From positions 438,386-502,385 of the forward strand of contig NW_001799144.1 in the NCBI RefSeq assembly GCF_000165425.1: a stretch of DNA of 64,000 nt, written 5' to 3'. A program made the translations under genes and the position numbers. Within the stretch, counting starts at the first letter, position 1; the number at the start of each line of letters is the position of its first letter. Positions 40,163 to 53,331 of the stretch are shown piece by piece. The notes under the pieces were generated by a model. That model saw only the letters and a program-made list of their open reading frames with translations. It searched no databases and was not told the origin of the DNA. This DNA comes from Paramecium tetraurelia. Lineage: Eukaryota > Ciliophora > Oligohymenophorea > Peniculida > Parameciidae.

Positions 40163-40426
40163 TTATTATATCTAATATAAATTATTAATTAGAAATATTA
40201 ATAGAATTGAGATTATTTAAATGACATAATTTGTTTTGTTATTAAATTATATAAACCAAAAATGATGTCATTTTTAATTTATGCAACCGATTTATCAAAG
40301 ATACTCTTACATCCCTAAATTTCATTACATTGTTAAATAATCATATTGAATTTATAAAAAATCAGTAAGTGGGGATTTGTTTGCAATTTTAAAAATAATA
40401 TAATTCACATAATATTTACATTTCGA

Positions 40427-42120
40427 TCAGTTGGACGAATTATTTTGATTATTCTGGGGATGAGCTTTTGGTGTCACAGTTTCATATAATTCAACAATAT
40501 TTAACCCCTTCATTTTTGGTTGTTGCTACATAAGAACATAGAAATCTTCATCCGTCAATTTCAATTCGTCATCTATTGATTCTGGTATTTGCAGGTTCTT
40601 TCCCAAGAATAGACTTTGCGATTGATTCAATTATTAGAATTATACAACCTGGTGAGGGACATCAACCATAGACTAAGGCATCTAAATAATAGATAATAAA
40701 GAATTACAATTTTTAGGATATTGCGATTTTAATCATCTATCGAACTATTATCTATGATCTCTTATCTCAGTTCTTGATTATTGTTCATATTCTCTATTTT
40801 GATGGCATTTTTTTTCTCAACATCCTATTCAAGTTGTATAAATTTTAATCTGATTCCAATTTCATGACAATTTCTGAGCACTTCCTTATCACTTAAGGAT
40901 CTAACAATGAATTATAACCTCGAAATTTCGTAAAGAGTATTTGTTAAACACAATTTGTCAGAAGCAATCTTCAACAATTTCTTATAAGTATCTAGGAATG
41001 AAAGTGCTACTCTAGAATTTTGATATCTGATTTCGATCACTTTGCCAAACAAATTCTTGATGAAAGTAACTTATTTCATTTAAGGGTAGTACATCTCGAT
41101 TAGAGTTCTTACTACTCTTAATTCTAGATTCTTCTCGTTAATGAGATAGGCAACATGCGAAAAGAATAAAAAGAATGAAATGATAGATCCGATGTTTGCT
41201 AGCACCTCAGATATTTTGGGATACTCAACAAACACTGTTTACTGCAAGGTTCCCAACTCAAACTCAAATACAACATACACGTCCTCACTGAAGGTGTGAG
41301 TGAAATAATCCAAGTCCATCTGCTGAATATATTATTAAGTCGAACTTGGAAACTCCATCATCTCTATGCTCTCCAATAAAAACCCAGTGTCTATGGATAT
41401 ATTTGATGTGCATATGGTGATTTGACTGAAATAGGTAGTTTTGTTGTCGATGGAAGCATAATAGTCTTGTTCGACTAAATCTAGTTGTCTTGTTGAAGTA
41501 TTGAATTAATTAACAAATGTTTGGATGTTCAGCTGGTTCTATTTTTGATTAAAGAACTTCTTTATTGTATCTTCATTTGCACAATTCCAACCTGAGGGTA
41601 GGAGATCCTAAACGCATTGTTATAATATAAGCATATATTCCTTATTTGGATGATCCAGGGATTCATGTTCATTGTTTGACAATACTATGTCTTTGAGCTC
41701 TATTAGTATGGTTTCATGTTTCTCGGATTTCTTAGTCGAAAGTAACGGATTTGGCTATTGAATCTCATCATCAATTATTTCGTATAGCATCGGTAGTAAG
41801 ACTACATGATCTGGATCAAAAGGGTCAATTTAATCTTAAATACTTTTGTGCCTTCTCAAACAAAAGGATGCTACTTTATCAAAAGATAATTAATAGGTTT
41901 CAATTTCTGTGCTTAAGGATGTGATTTTGGGAAGTATTCTCCCAGATCTCCACAGGACCATTTCGTATACCAAATAAGCTAAACTTAACCCATATAAAAC
42001 AATCGAAAGCAACCCTCCCAAAGAGGTTTTGTATTGAACTTCTCCATAGGCATAGCTAGGTTTATAACTAGCACCGAATTAGTCAATTCTTCTTAAGAAT
42101 TCCCCAAAGTTATTGAGCAT
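40427..42120 (-). CDS. Ciliate-type two-helix membrane protein
   Basis: 555 residues; one intron, 40682-40707 (26 nt, GTAA...TAG). The N-terminus LRRIDQFGASYKPSYAYGEV leads into YKTSLGGLLSIVLYGLSLAYLVYEMVLW, a first membrane helix in the 'GG...' setting seen in a large family of putative transmembrane proteins of Tetrahymena and Paramecium. A long extracellular-like domain follows, then a second helix (IGSIISFFLFFSHVAYLI) and a cytosolic tail with coiled coil. The family has no known function that I can name. Confidence 0.75.
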
Positions 42121-42374
42121 AAATATTGTTATTTCTGATTTCTATTTTTAATTTGCATTAGTAAAATGACACAATAATGAGTATGATTTATAAACTAAAT
42201 ATTAATTTACGTCATTTTTATATTAAATTTAGAACTTCAAGCGAATAAGAATAAGAAAAGGAAAATCCATTTCCTAAGGTCCTATTTATAATTTAGGTAG
42301 ATTCTTAGTGTGTCCGTTTGATGATTCGATTGTTATAAATTAATATTATAAAATTATATAAAAAGATATTAAAG

Positions 42375-44850
42375 TCAAAGTATACGATAATATTACAACA
42401 CTTAAATTAATGATTCCCTTTTTACTGGTTTAGACAAATAGTAATCTAACCCATTTTGATAACATTATTCTTTTGTTTCATTATCAGTAAAGGCAGTGCA
42501 AGCTATGATGGCTATAGAAAACCACTTTTTAATTTGTCGAGATGCTTCCCATCCATCCATCAGAGGCATGTTTATATCCATAAATATCAATTAGTATTGA
42601 CGATCACTACATTTCCCACAATATGCTATCAATATCATTTAAAAAACATACTTTTTTTTTATTTCGAGTAAATCAAATCTACACACTCCTTTCCATTGAA
42701 CACTTGATCAGTATTCAAACCAAGTTATTCTAACAAAATCGATAATGCTAATATATTAATCTACTCATCATCCACTATGAGTATATTGGGACAACGACAT
42801 TCAATAAATGATTGATTGCTTCTCAATAGAAATGACTATTATTGCTATTAATGCCAAGACTTTATGTATTTGATTCTCGCCTAATAGTCTTCAACTGAAC
42901 ATTCATTATTGACTGTGTCAGTTGAAACTGCATCGATAAGTTCCTACACAAAGCGGATCTAACTATGAGGTCTTCTATGTCTAATTTAATATCCCTCATT
43001 AATTTGTTCATTGTTGATCATTGCATGCGATAATCTGTTTCGCTTATTATCTCTTTGTAATGTCTCAATTCCAGCATTTACCTCTGTCTGTCTTGTATCG
43101 ATAACAATCTTCTTATTGAGTATTATCAATGGACTTTTTGGATTGTTAGGCTTTACATCTGGACTAACAGTCTGAGGGTACACAAAAAACCAGCAGTGAA
43201 ACCCTTTTCCTGGTTATGTCTCAAATCTGAGTCCACCTCCTTTTTCGAATCTCTATTACGATAATGCCTCTGCAATCTTATTGCTGATGAAGAGTCCCAA
43301 TCCAAACCCTGCTGTGTTCTTTGATATTTTTTAAATTGAAGGCACTCCCGATTGCAACAACAAAGTTAATCGATCCTATTCTGGCTTTGTCATTCCTATA
43401 CCAGTGTCTTCAACATGGAATACCACGTATGGTTTCTTATTGGACAGAGATGTTTCAACCTTTAAGGAAATCAAACCTTGCAGTGTAAACTTCTGAGCAT
43501 TTGATACTAAATTAATCAAAATCTATTTAATTCTATTTCGATCAGATAGAATCTATGTTATTTTGGAATTAAATTCAATTTTGATTTCTAAATTCTTTTT
43601 TGAGACTTGATCCTTGAACAATGAAATGACTTCCAAGATCAAATCCTAGATGTTGAAGACTCCTACTTGCAGACTGAATGTCTTTCCCAAAATGCTGTTG
43701 TAATCCATCATATCCAAAACCATACTGTGCATTACCTTCCCATTCACCAATATTGGTTTGATGAATTACTCTTAGACATTCTGCGGCACATCCTCATGGC
43801 ATTCTGCTACCTATGCCAAAGCTAAGATATAATTTAATGATGTATTGTATTCATGGCTGAAACTCTTAAACAATTACTGCATAGTAGTTTGTGTAAATAC
43901 TTTCTTGATTTGCAAATTGTATTCCTCCATATTTTGTATTATAATCGTAAAAGACTTAGGTTCAACGTAAAACACCTTCAAGTGCAGGTCATTGTATCCG
44001 CGAATGCTGAAGACCTCAAATTCATATGGGAATTTCTGTAGTTGTTACAGCTATTCCAATAATTCACTTAAGGTGTAATTAAGTTGAGCTTCCTTCAAAT
44101 CGTAAATTGATGGAAATTTACAGCTAAATTACTCTTGCATCAATAATTTAGTCTACTTGTCCACAGATAATAAGGGACTATTCAAAAGTTCCTAAATATT
44201 GATATTCTTCAATAGCTCCTATGCTCTCGAATTGCGCATCATCAGATTTAATTTACAATCCAACTTAATTATACTTATTAGAGAATTCTATAACTCATAA
44301 TTTCGATCCGTGTCTGAGCTCGTTCTGATATTCATTGTGTCATCAAGATATCTGTCACTCCTTATGATCTATTGAACTATTATTTTTTTGTGATAGTAGG
44401 CAAACAATAATAATATAATTGTAATTATTATTGGTTACCCATAATTTAGATTATGCAGTACTTTCCAAATGCCCATGATGATGAGATGCAGGGATTTGAA
44501 AATGTTAAAATAGTGTTTCTGTTTTTAATCCTTATTTAAATTGTCATATAGGAAAGGTGGAAGCAGAAATAAAAACACCTTCTCAGGATTCATTTCCTGC
44601 AAAAGTACTACTGTTAATTAATCACTTACTTAGGATGTTCAGAGCTAATAGTAGAATTGGGATTAGGAAACTTATAGATTGCCTAGATTTTTATAGTTTT
44701 TGGACTATGAGGAAACACATTACGATCCCCAACTCGATACCATAATAAAATAGCTGACTCTATCATAAAAATATAGTACTCAACTCCTAATATCATTTCG
44801 TAGGTCGTATTGCATAGCCAAACGCCACTGTATAAAATAGCCAATATCAT
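42375..44850 (-). CDS. Membrane hybrid histidine kinase with receiver domain
   Basis: 802 residues; introns 44705-44723 (19 nt), 44608-44629 (22 nt) and 42626-42651 (26 nt) give exactly 803 codons. About six hydrophobic helices, then the dimerisation/phospho-accepting box FKSFSHEYNTSLN (His ~319), N box DRNRIKQILINLVSNAQKFT, G1 VEDTGIGM, G2 GFGLGLF, and a C-terminal receiver with VDDE, phospho-acceptor FMDINMPLMDG, ACTAFTD and LSKPVKR. The kinase should phosphorylate its own histidine and pass the phosphate to the receiver aspartate. No sensor domain is recognised, so the signal may be sensed in the membrane. Related to the three tandem kinases at 58.2-64 kb. Confidence 0.93.
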
Positions 44851-45097
44851 ACTTAATGTAATATTATATAATTAAATGATAATCGGACTTATAGAGTAGA
44901 TTCGTCTTAAATACTCAATTAGAACTACGGAAACAACTTTGAAAAATTGCCTATTATTATACCCTCTAGGTTTTCAGGCAATTAATTTCAATCTCTTACG
45001 AATAAACCACTAATTCTGTAACAGATTGTTAATAATCCCATTTATGAATGCTTCGTTGATTATAACAAATATATAAAATTAGGTAAATGTGTTGTTG

Positions 45098-46304
45098 TCA
45101 ATTTAAAAATTTATTCAGTTTAATTCTACTAGTCATGTGTCTATGGTATTTGAGTGGAAGCAACAAAACATCAGCATCTTGTTTGATAATACTATTTTAA
45201 GAAGTCAAATTTGTATTATTTAACAAAAATGTCTCAGTGTGTAATTTCTTGAAACTGGTTCTCGTTGTTGTTATGCTTGTTAAGCTTTATTATTTTTTAC
45301 GTTTTGGAGTCAATTTATCATATTTAACAGACTTCATTATTTCAGGTACCTAAAGATCAATGATATGATGGTCTAGAAGAGATTTTTTAAGACTCATTTT
45401 CATTTTTAATCTATCTTCAATAATAGACTGGGCCTTGGCGGGTAATTGCATTAGTTGTGATTTTTGGATTTCAAAAATATGAGCTTGTTACTTGACTCTT
45501 GCAGTGTAAGGCGCCATTGTACAATCCTCATTAAATGAATCAAAAATTGAACAAGTACACATGATATTACGCTTAGTTTCCAAATTTACTTGGCCCAAAT
45601 AGACAAGAAACATGGATTCTGTTGGTTGATATATTGTAATTATCGTTTCATTTTCTTCAAATTGTTGTAGGAGTAAGGAGTCAGCTAAAGTATGTATTTG
45701 CTATTTTTCGGTTTAGTTTGTAGGTTCAAACAGCTTGAGAAAGAACGTGCGTTTTTATCTGATGAATTATTCGTGTTTGAGGAAGAGGAGGGATTGGGAT
45801 TATTTGGTGACGTACAATAGTTTGGAGTGCTCGAGAGAGAACTGGAGGGGATAGGATATAATGATTTTACAATTTTTTAAAGGTATCGTTTTTCAGCGAT
45901 GTATCCATAATTTAATTGTCTTTGGAACAAGAGTTTGTTCTTCTTGACGTATTGGACATTGGATTCGAAGGAGTCGAGGTCGTCTTGTTCGGAGGAATCG
46001 AGGACCAACTTGCCTTCTAAAAACAAGTAGATGTTTTCGTTTTGGGTTTCCGAGATTACCTGAAAGGGAGGCAAGTCAAGTAAATGCAGACGTTAACAAA
46101 GCTGAATGGGATTATAGAGGATAGATACTAAGATATATTCTGATCTGCTTTGCAATTGCAATTTGAGGAATAATGGTTGGAGATGGACTTTCAGATTGTC
46201 GTAAATGAGCTACTGTAAGGTGGAGATTGTACTTCTGCTTGTATTTGGTTGCGTTGATTCAATTTGAGGAGGTCGTACACAAGGGTATTAATAATTTCAG
46301 TCAT
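45098..46304 (-). CDS. Cyclic-nucleotide-binding-domain protein, divergent
   Basis: 385 residues; introns 46213-46232 (20 nt) and 45842-45870 (29 nt), both with CAG acceptors, are needed to join three open frames and give 386 codons. The cNMP-binding fold appears twice in weak form: SRSEYILVSILY...FQVISETQNENIYLFLEGKL and LADSLLLQQFEENETIITIY...MFLVYLGQVNLET. The phosphate-binding cassette (FGExxLL...RxA) is not conserved, so nucleotide binding is doubtful. The C-terminus is basic and T/S-rich. Starts only 14 bp from the divergent deaminase gene. Confidence 0.7.
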
Positions 46305-46318
46305 ATTATATAAAATAA
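46305..46318. promoter_or_regulatory. 14-bp divergent intergenic (shared promoter candidate)
   Basis: The start codons of the cNMP-binding-domain gene (-) and the deaminase gene (+) are separated by only 14 bp, reading ATTATATAAAATAA. Core promoter elements must be inside this AT-only spacer or within the neighbouring coding sequence. Confidence 0.6.
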
Positions 46319-46795
46319 ATGGAATTATAGAAGGAAGACATATTGAAATATATGAAAATGGCATTGGAATAGGCTGAGTTGGGGAGGCAGAACAAGGAGG
46401 TTCCTGTTGGGTGTGTGATTGTGAATAGGAACGACGGGAAAATAGTGGAGAAAGCCTACAATAATACAAATAAATCAAAAAATGCAACATAACATTGCGA
46501 AATAATTTGCATCAATCGCATGAACAGAGATTTGGAGGATTGCATCTTGTTCGTGACTTGCGAGCCATGCATAATGTGTGGTCAGGCTTTGAATTACGTG
46601 AAGATCCATAGTGTGTATTATGGGTGCAATAATTCGCGATTTGGGGGGAATGGGACTGTATTGTCGTTAAATAAGTATCCGAGTTTTGGGGGTCATTTGG
46701 AGTATGATTGCATGAAGATTTTGCAAGATTTTTATGAGGAGGGCAATGAGAACATCGAGGAGTAGTTCAGACATCGAAAAAAATAAAAATAATGA
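46319..46795 (+). CDS. ADAT2: tRNA adenosine-34 deaminase catalytic subunit (TadA/ADAT2)
   Basis: 158 residues. The cytidine/deoxycytidylate deaminase zinc motifs are present: HCE (residue ~59, normally HAE) and TCEPCIMCGQAL (PCxxC). The glutamate that shuttles the proton is kept. ADAT2 makes inosine at the wobble position of tRNAs, normally as a heterodimer with ADAT3; no partner gene is in the window. Surroundings match the family: PVGCVIVNRNDG before the first motif and YYGCNNSRFGGNGT after the second. G-rich coding sequence for this region. Intronless; 58 bp before the channel gene. Confidence 0.92.
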
Positions 46796-46853
46796 TACAA
46801 CTGTGGTCAATAGAAGTGAAACAAATATTAATATAAATTTATTATAAAATTAA

Positions 46854-49800
46854 ATGGAGTAGAGTTCAATGGAAAGCGAAGATGTGAGTTATAGTGTGTT
46901 GATATTATCTAGGAGTTCGTCGAGAGACATAAGAAAAATTAGATGATTCTCCAGCAGGTGAAGGAAATATGGAAGGAGTCCGATTTGTCAAAGGATGATG
47001 GAATATTGCAGATATTGAATGATTTCAAGGAGGAAATTTTGGATGATTTGGAAGATGAATACGAACCTGAATATAGAGCAATATAAGTTTAAGAAAATAT
47101 AAATATAGATTTAGTTCCAATGAATGAGGTTCAAAAAGCCCTCATCTATGACGACAAGTAATTTCGATAACATTATTAGGTATCCCTTTTTGAAGATAAG
47201 GAAGCGAATCTTGATATAAGCAAAGAAGATTTCAATGATGGCGATGCAATTGACCAAGCATCCCATATTCGAGTTTTTCACCCTGCTGGTCATCATATTT
47301 AACTCTATCATGCTTGCCTTGGATGATCCGACTACGGACATCTAGACTCCCTTTTAGGATCTAATGGATATAATCTTCTTGGCAGTTTACACATTTGAGG
47401 CAGTTTTAAAAATTATCGCAATGGGCTTTGTTTTCAATAGCAATACCTATCTCCGCGATTTGTGGAATGTCTTAGATTTCACAGTCATTGTAACAGCATA
47501 CATCCCCTATTTTGTGAATAACTCTGGTTTGTAACTGAGTGCTTTGAGATCATTGAGAGTCTTAAGACCATTGAGAACAATATCCTCAGTAAAATCATTG
47601 AGAAGCATAATGATGACATTATTTGCCTCATTTGCTGAATTGGGTAATTCCTTGATTATATTGGGATTCACCTACACAATTTTCGCAATAGCTGGATTGC
47701 AACTGTTCTCTGGATATGCGAAATTGAGATGTTTTGATGAAAATGGCATCATCTAAATGTCTGGTTATGATACGGATGAGCCATTTTGCAATGGATCTTG
47801 TCCTGAAAATTATATCTGTGGTAAAATGATGGACAATCCCATCAATGGACTATTGTCATTTGATGATTTTGGGTTGGCCTTTTTGTAAGTATTTATCATT
47901 ACTACACTTGAAGGATGGACTACGATTATGTAGACTATAATGACTACGTTTTCACAATTTTCAGTCTTTTATTTCTTACTCTGTGTAATTATCGGAGCAT
48001 TCTTTCTCGTCAATCTGACTTTGGCTATCATAAAAATCAATTTTTCAAAGGCTGAGTCTCAAGAGCCTATCAAGCCTGATGATGTAAGTTACAATCTCAA
48101 ACAAATGAAGAGACTGGGAATCTATAAATTCACCAGAGATTCTCAAACACCCAGTATCACTCGTAAACATACCATCCGAATGACTCGATTGAGACAATCA
48201 ATTAACAACTAAAACAATATTAATATCAATGTTGCCAACAAGCAAATAGATGAACCCAAAAGAAGTTCAATTAAGGTCAATTTCTAACCCTTGAACATTA
48301 AGGACTTCAGTAAACCTCATCAAGTCAAATACAACAATAACAGAATATTGCTTTAGGGAATCCAAGGAGTTAGAACAGAACAACCCGTCAGTAAATACTA
48401 GGAAGCCAACAATCCTCAACTAATCATGAAGACTAGTGTCCAATCTGTGAATGCTCCGTAAATCAGGAAACTAAGCAAACTTGGAACACAATTCAAACAA
48501 TCCCAAAGAAAAATGTCAATCACCCATCAAGAAGACAGTCCTTTGGAAGAGTTGGATAACCTATTGAAATTCGCTGTTCGTAGACAATCTGTATTGAGAG
48601 TCGATACGAAGATCATGGCATCTCCAAGAATACCCACTCCTTCCAAGGAAACTCCATTACCTGTCAGCAGTAGTTCCATGTTAGACGAATCTCAATCTCC
48701 TGGAAAACCTCATCAATCCAATTTCTTGGGAATCCCTAAATAGCAATTCAATTTCTTGCAAGATTAGAAATCATTCAATGAAAATGATGTACTCAGTGTG
48801 ACTCTCTCGGAAATCGATTCCATCTCTGATAGTGAATTAAATCAAAGATTCAAGGAATTCGAAATCTCCTTCCAAATTGAAAAGTCAGATGATAAAACAG
48901 CCAATGAAACAGAGGATCGTAAACCGATTCAACACATCCATCAAAAGAGGAGAAAATAAGATGCTCCATTGATCTATGAATTAAGCAAAGAGGATGAAAA
49001 ACTGAAGATCAGATTGTTTCAATCTAAACTAGTTCCAAGAGTTGTTTACAAAGAATTTCACTCCGAATCCAGTAAAGACATCCTTGTAAGTTTGGAAATC
49101 AAAAAATAAAGGAAAGACTAAGAGATACGAAATCTAAGAATCTAAAACATGAAATTCACTCTGAAATATTAATTCCAAAACAATTCCACTAAATTATCAT
49201 TATCTAAAACTTCACAACAATAATAATCCAAAAGTTCATTGAGTTCAAATGACCAAAAACTCAAAGAAACTGTTAAATCTAGGAAAATCATCCCATTAAC
49301 TGAAATACCATCAGTGCAAGAAATCACTACTCCCAAACTAAACGTTAGAAAACAATAAAAACGTAAGACTATTGTCCATAAGGTCTTTACTTACGAATAA
49401 TATTAATCTGGTTTTAATCATAGTTCAGAAGTAGATGCCAATTTTAATGAAAAGTTAGAGGAGGTTGAAACCTAACAACTCACTTTTAAAACTCCCAATG
49501 AGACTTATTTTTATACTCAAACTGCATTTTAATAATACCATCAAATTAAAAATGATGACATTAATCTAAGCAATGGGAATCTAGTTGGTTAAGCTTCAAT
49601 TGAAGATGTAATCATGATTAGAAGTAGCTTATAAAAAAGGTTTAATTTTATTTTATAGGGAATGAATTTTACGAAATAAGATTATATGATATATATGACG
49701 AAGGATATGCTGAAAATGCTGCAATTCAAATTATTCCTCATTGTCGACTCGAGATATTTCAATATGATGTTGAATCTAGCAGTGTTTATTAATACAGTAA

Positions 49801-52800
49801 TCCTGTGTTTGGATGGTTTGGTCAATAACTCGGAAGACCTGAATGATTTCAATCTAGCCTTTACTATCCTATTCACTATTGAAATGGGATTAAAAATGAT
49901 TGGATTCGGCATCATCTAATACATAAGAGACCCAATGAATATCTTTGATGCTCTAATCGTAGCCCTTAGTTTGATCGATATATTCTTTTTATCAGGTAGT
50001 TCGGTCTTCAAATCAGTGAGAATATTTAGAGCCTTCAGAGTATTGAGAGTAACTAAGTTGATGAGGTAATTGTTATCATCTAAATGAAATAGATCCTTAA
50101 AATTTATGAATTTCTTAGTCTAAGTGTTGAGCAATGCATTCCAATCCTTAATGTACATCTTCCTCTTACTCATTCTATTTATATACATATTTACATTGTT
50201 GGGAATGTCCTTCTTTGGTGGCTAATTGACTTACACACCCAGTCGATAGAGTTATGACACATTTTATGAGTCCTTTTTAGTTGTATTCTAAGTGCTGACT
50301 CTCGAGAATTGGAATAGCATCCTTTACGATCTACTCAAATAACCAGTCTCTTGGATTATCACCATGATTTACTTAATAGCTTGGATCTTTATAGGAAGTT
50401 ATGTGTTGTTGAATTTGTTCTTGGCTAGTTTGTTGGATCAATTCGAGGCAGAGTACTTAAGAGAACATAGTTTAGAAAATAGCAATTAGGAGGGAGAATA
50501 GATTCAATAGCAATAAATTTAATAGACTTAAACGATGAATTAAACCGTAGTCAATATGTCGGTTAATTAGACTTTAAATCCCATATTGGCTAAGCAACTA
50601 CTAACCAGATAGGATTCCTTAAATAAATTTATCTATTTCTCAGAACCAGGGCTGTGCTTTTACTCCTTGAATATATTTAGTCAAAACAACCCAATAAGGA
50701 GATTATGTTACAAGATAGTTAAAAACAGTTTATTTGATTAAATCATTTTATTCGCCATATTTCTGAGCTCATTGAAATTGGTGATTGATACATATGTGAG
50801 TAACTTTTTGGATTGGGCAGATTGGTTCTTCGCACTCTTCTTTGGAGTAGAATTCTTATTTAAGATCATCGCTTATGGATTTGTGATGGAAGAGAATGCA
50901 TATTTGAGAGAGAGTTGGAATATTCTTGATTTCATTATAGTTGTGTGCTCTTTCATTGATATATCAGTAGCATCAATTGATTTGAGTTTTGTAAAGATTT
51001 TAAGATTATTACGTACATTACGACCGTTGAGATTGATATCCTAAAATAAATCCATGAAGTTATTAGTAACGACGTTGATCAACTCAATTTCAGGTATTGT
51101 GAACGTAGGAGTGGTTGTGATATTAGTGTTTCTGATGTTTGCAATATTGGGAGTGAATTTGGAGAAGGGCAAAATGAATTATTGTGATATTGGCAGTGAT
51201 GAACAATCCTACTTGCACAAAGCAGATTGTATTTCGGAAGGGTATGAATGGAAAAATAGAGACATGAATTTTGATAATGTGTTTTGGGCCATGTTGACTC
51301 TCTTCATTGTATCCACATAAGAGGGTTGGCCTACTTAAATGTATTGGTTTGTTGATGCCGATGAAAGTGGGCCTATCAAGAATAATTAAATGTGGTTTAC
51401 TAGTTACTTTTTGATCTTCTTGCTGATTGGATCTATTCTACTGATGAATATGTTTGTTGGTGTTATTTTAGTGAATTACAAATTGGCAGAAGACGAAATG
51501 AAGGATAAGAATGTATCCAGAGATCAGGAAGATTGGATAAGTATATAAAAATTAATAGTCGATTCGAATCCTAATTTTGCTTTGTACTATCCTCCAAAGA
51601 ATCAATACAGAGCATTGATATTCAAGATTATTTCAAATAAAATATTTGATTTCTTTATCATGCTCTGTATTATTGTAAATATTGCAGCAATGGCCTCCAA
51701 TTATGAGGGTAAATAGATCGCATTATTAAAATAGGGTCAAGTGTCAAGTACTAATACATTTTAGAAACATTGAACTTGGTTTTGAGTGTGATCTTTATAT
51801 TTGAATCTTTGTTGAAGATTATCGGATTTGGACCACGAGGATATTTTAGAAACAATTGGAATCAGTTTGATTTCTTTGTGGTTCTTTCCTCAATTCTTGA
51901 TATGATTTTGAGTTTCACTGATAATAAGGATAACCCTATTCTATCTGCTGGACCTTAACTCATTAGAGTTTTTAGAGTTTTAAGGGTTACTAGATTATTT
52001 AGATTAGTTAAATCTCTACACAGTTTGAAAAAGTTGATTGACACTGCTCTATTCTCTTTACCTGCTTTGTTTAATGTATCTGCCTTAATGTTTTTACTTT
52101 ACTTCATTTTCTCTGTTTTGGGAGTATTCCTATTCAGCAATCTCAGGTATAATTTCATCGTCTATTTTTAGTGATGGTTACATTATTAATAGTGAAAATA
52201 ATTTCAACGACTTTCATCATGCTTTAATTTTACTATTTAGATGCACGACAGGTGAGGATTGGTATTTATTGATGTACGATGTGATGAACAAGGCCAGTTA
52301 TTATTATTGTTCATATTTCATCATATTTGTGGTAATCATGTAAAGAATCATGCTCAATTTATTTGTGCTCATCATTTTGGATCAATATGAAAGATTCTAC
52401 TTTAATTCTGATAATCCTTTGTAGAGATTTCAGGAGTTCGAAGACGACTTCGTTGATGGATGGGCACCTTTGGCCTCTGAAACTAAGGGCCAATAGATTC
52501 ATCAAGATCAGCTGGTCTAATTGATGTTGTCAATCAAGGCACCTATGGGTTATGATTTGAAGGAGAAGATCAACACGGCTGTTAACGATTGGAAGACCTA
52601 CAATTCTGATGCTGAAAAATCTTCTTAGAATCTGGAGAAGATTAAGGTCATGGTCACAACGGAAGCCAAGAAAGCAGTGGCCAAGACAATTATGAACATG
52701 TAGATAGAGTCTGATGAAAATTAAATGCTAGAATACCATTATGTGTTATTTGCCTTTATGAAGAACTTCTAAACTGATTTATTCAAGGAAGTTACTCAAG

Positions 52801-53273
52801 CAGGGTTGCATAAGTTGATTTAAAGGGAAGAATAGACTTTAAATAAGATTAAGAAAAATAGACATAGCTCACAAGAAGTCAATCCTTGCGTTGAATTATT
52901 GTTTCATATCATGTGTTTTAAAGCATACAAGAGATATGCAATCAAATTGAAGGAGAGAATGAATAGACAACAGAACGAGTTCAGTCAAAAGAGTTCTGAT
53001 TCTTCGTATCTCCACAAAAGCTCAGATATAGTATAGAGAGACAGCATTAGTCAGTCCTTGGAATCCATCTAAGAATCTAAACAATAATTTTGCTTACCCC
53101 CTGATTTAGCTGTTTATCAGAGTGATGTGAATATTGCAATCAAAGATAATAGTCAAAACACGAAGAATCGAGGATCAGTCTAATAGCTTGTTGAATAAAA
53201 GCTAGAAAATATTAGCGAATTCAATAGTGAATAAAGCATCAGCTTCAACAAGTTAAATGATATATCGAATTGA
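46854..53273 (+). CDS. Four-domain voltage-gated calcium channel alpha-1-type subunit
   Basis: 2105 residues; introns 46884-46912, 47158-47179, 51709-51734 and 52147-52171 (22 to 29 nt, TAG) give 2106 codons. Four repeats of six helices, with S4 voltage sensors such as LRSLRVLRPLRTI, VRIFRAFRVLRVT, ILRLLRTLRPLRL and IRVFRVLRVTRLFRL. Each pore loop has a glutamate at the filter: LEGW (47910), LENW (50304), QEGW (51321) and GEDW (52254). An EEEE filter indicates Ca2+ rather than Na+ selectivity. Paramecium has ciliary channels of this class whose opening causes backward swimming. The I-II linker is long and S/T/K-rich; the cytosolic C-terminus ends SFNKLNDISN. Confidence 0.96.
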
Positions 53274-53331
53274 CTCCTATTTGTATATTTTAAGATTTCA
53301 AACTACACATATTTATTAGTATAAACAATTC

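Noticed and set aside
42121-42374. Possible read-through fusing the histidine kinase at 42-45 kb to the downstream membrane protein
   Set aside because: On recounting the bases at 42416-42423 the kinase frame reads LSKPVKRESLIQVLQYYRIL and stops at TGA 42375-42377; three introns then give whole codons.
44851-45050. N-terminal extension of the histidine kinase (GYNNRQFFKVVSVVLIEYLRR)
   Set aside because: Open frame with a possible intron, but no ATG in frame; the start at 44850 (MILAILYS) aligns with the start of the tandem kinases.
49636-49660. Possible short intron between domains I and II of the calcium channel
   Set aside because: The frame is continuous through GT...TAG here without any stop, and exon lengths already sum to whole codons.
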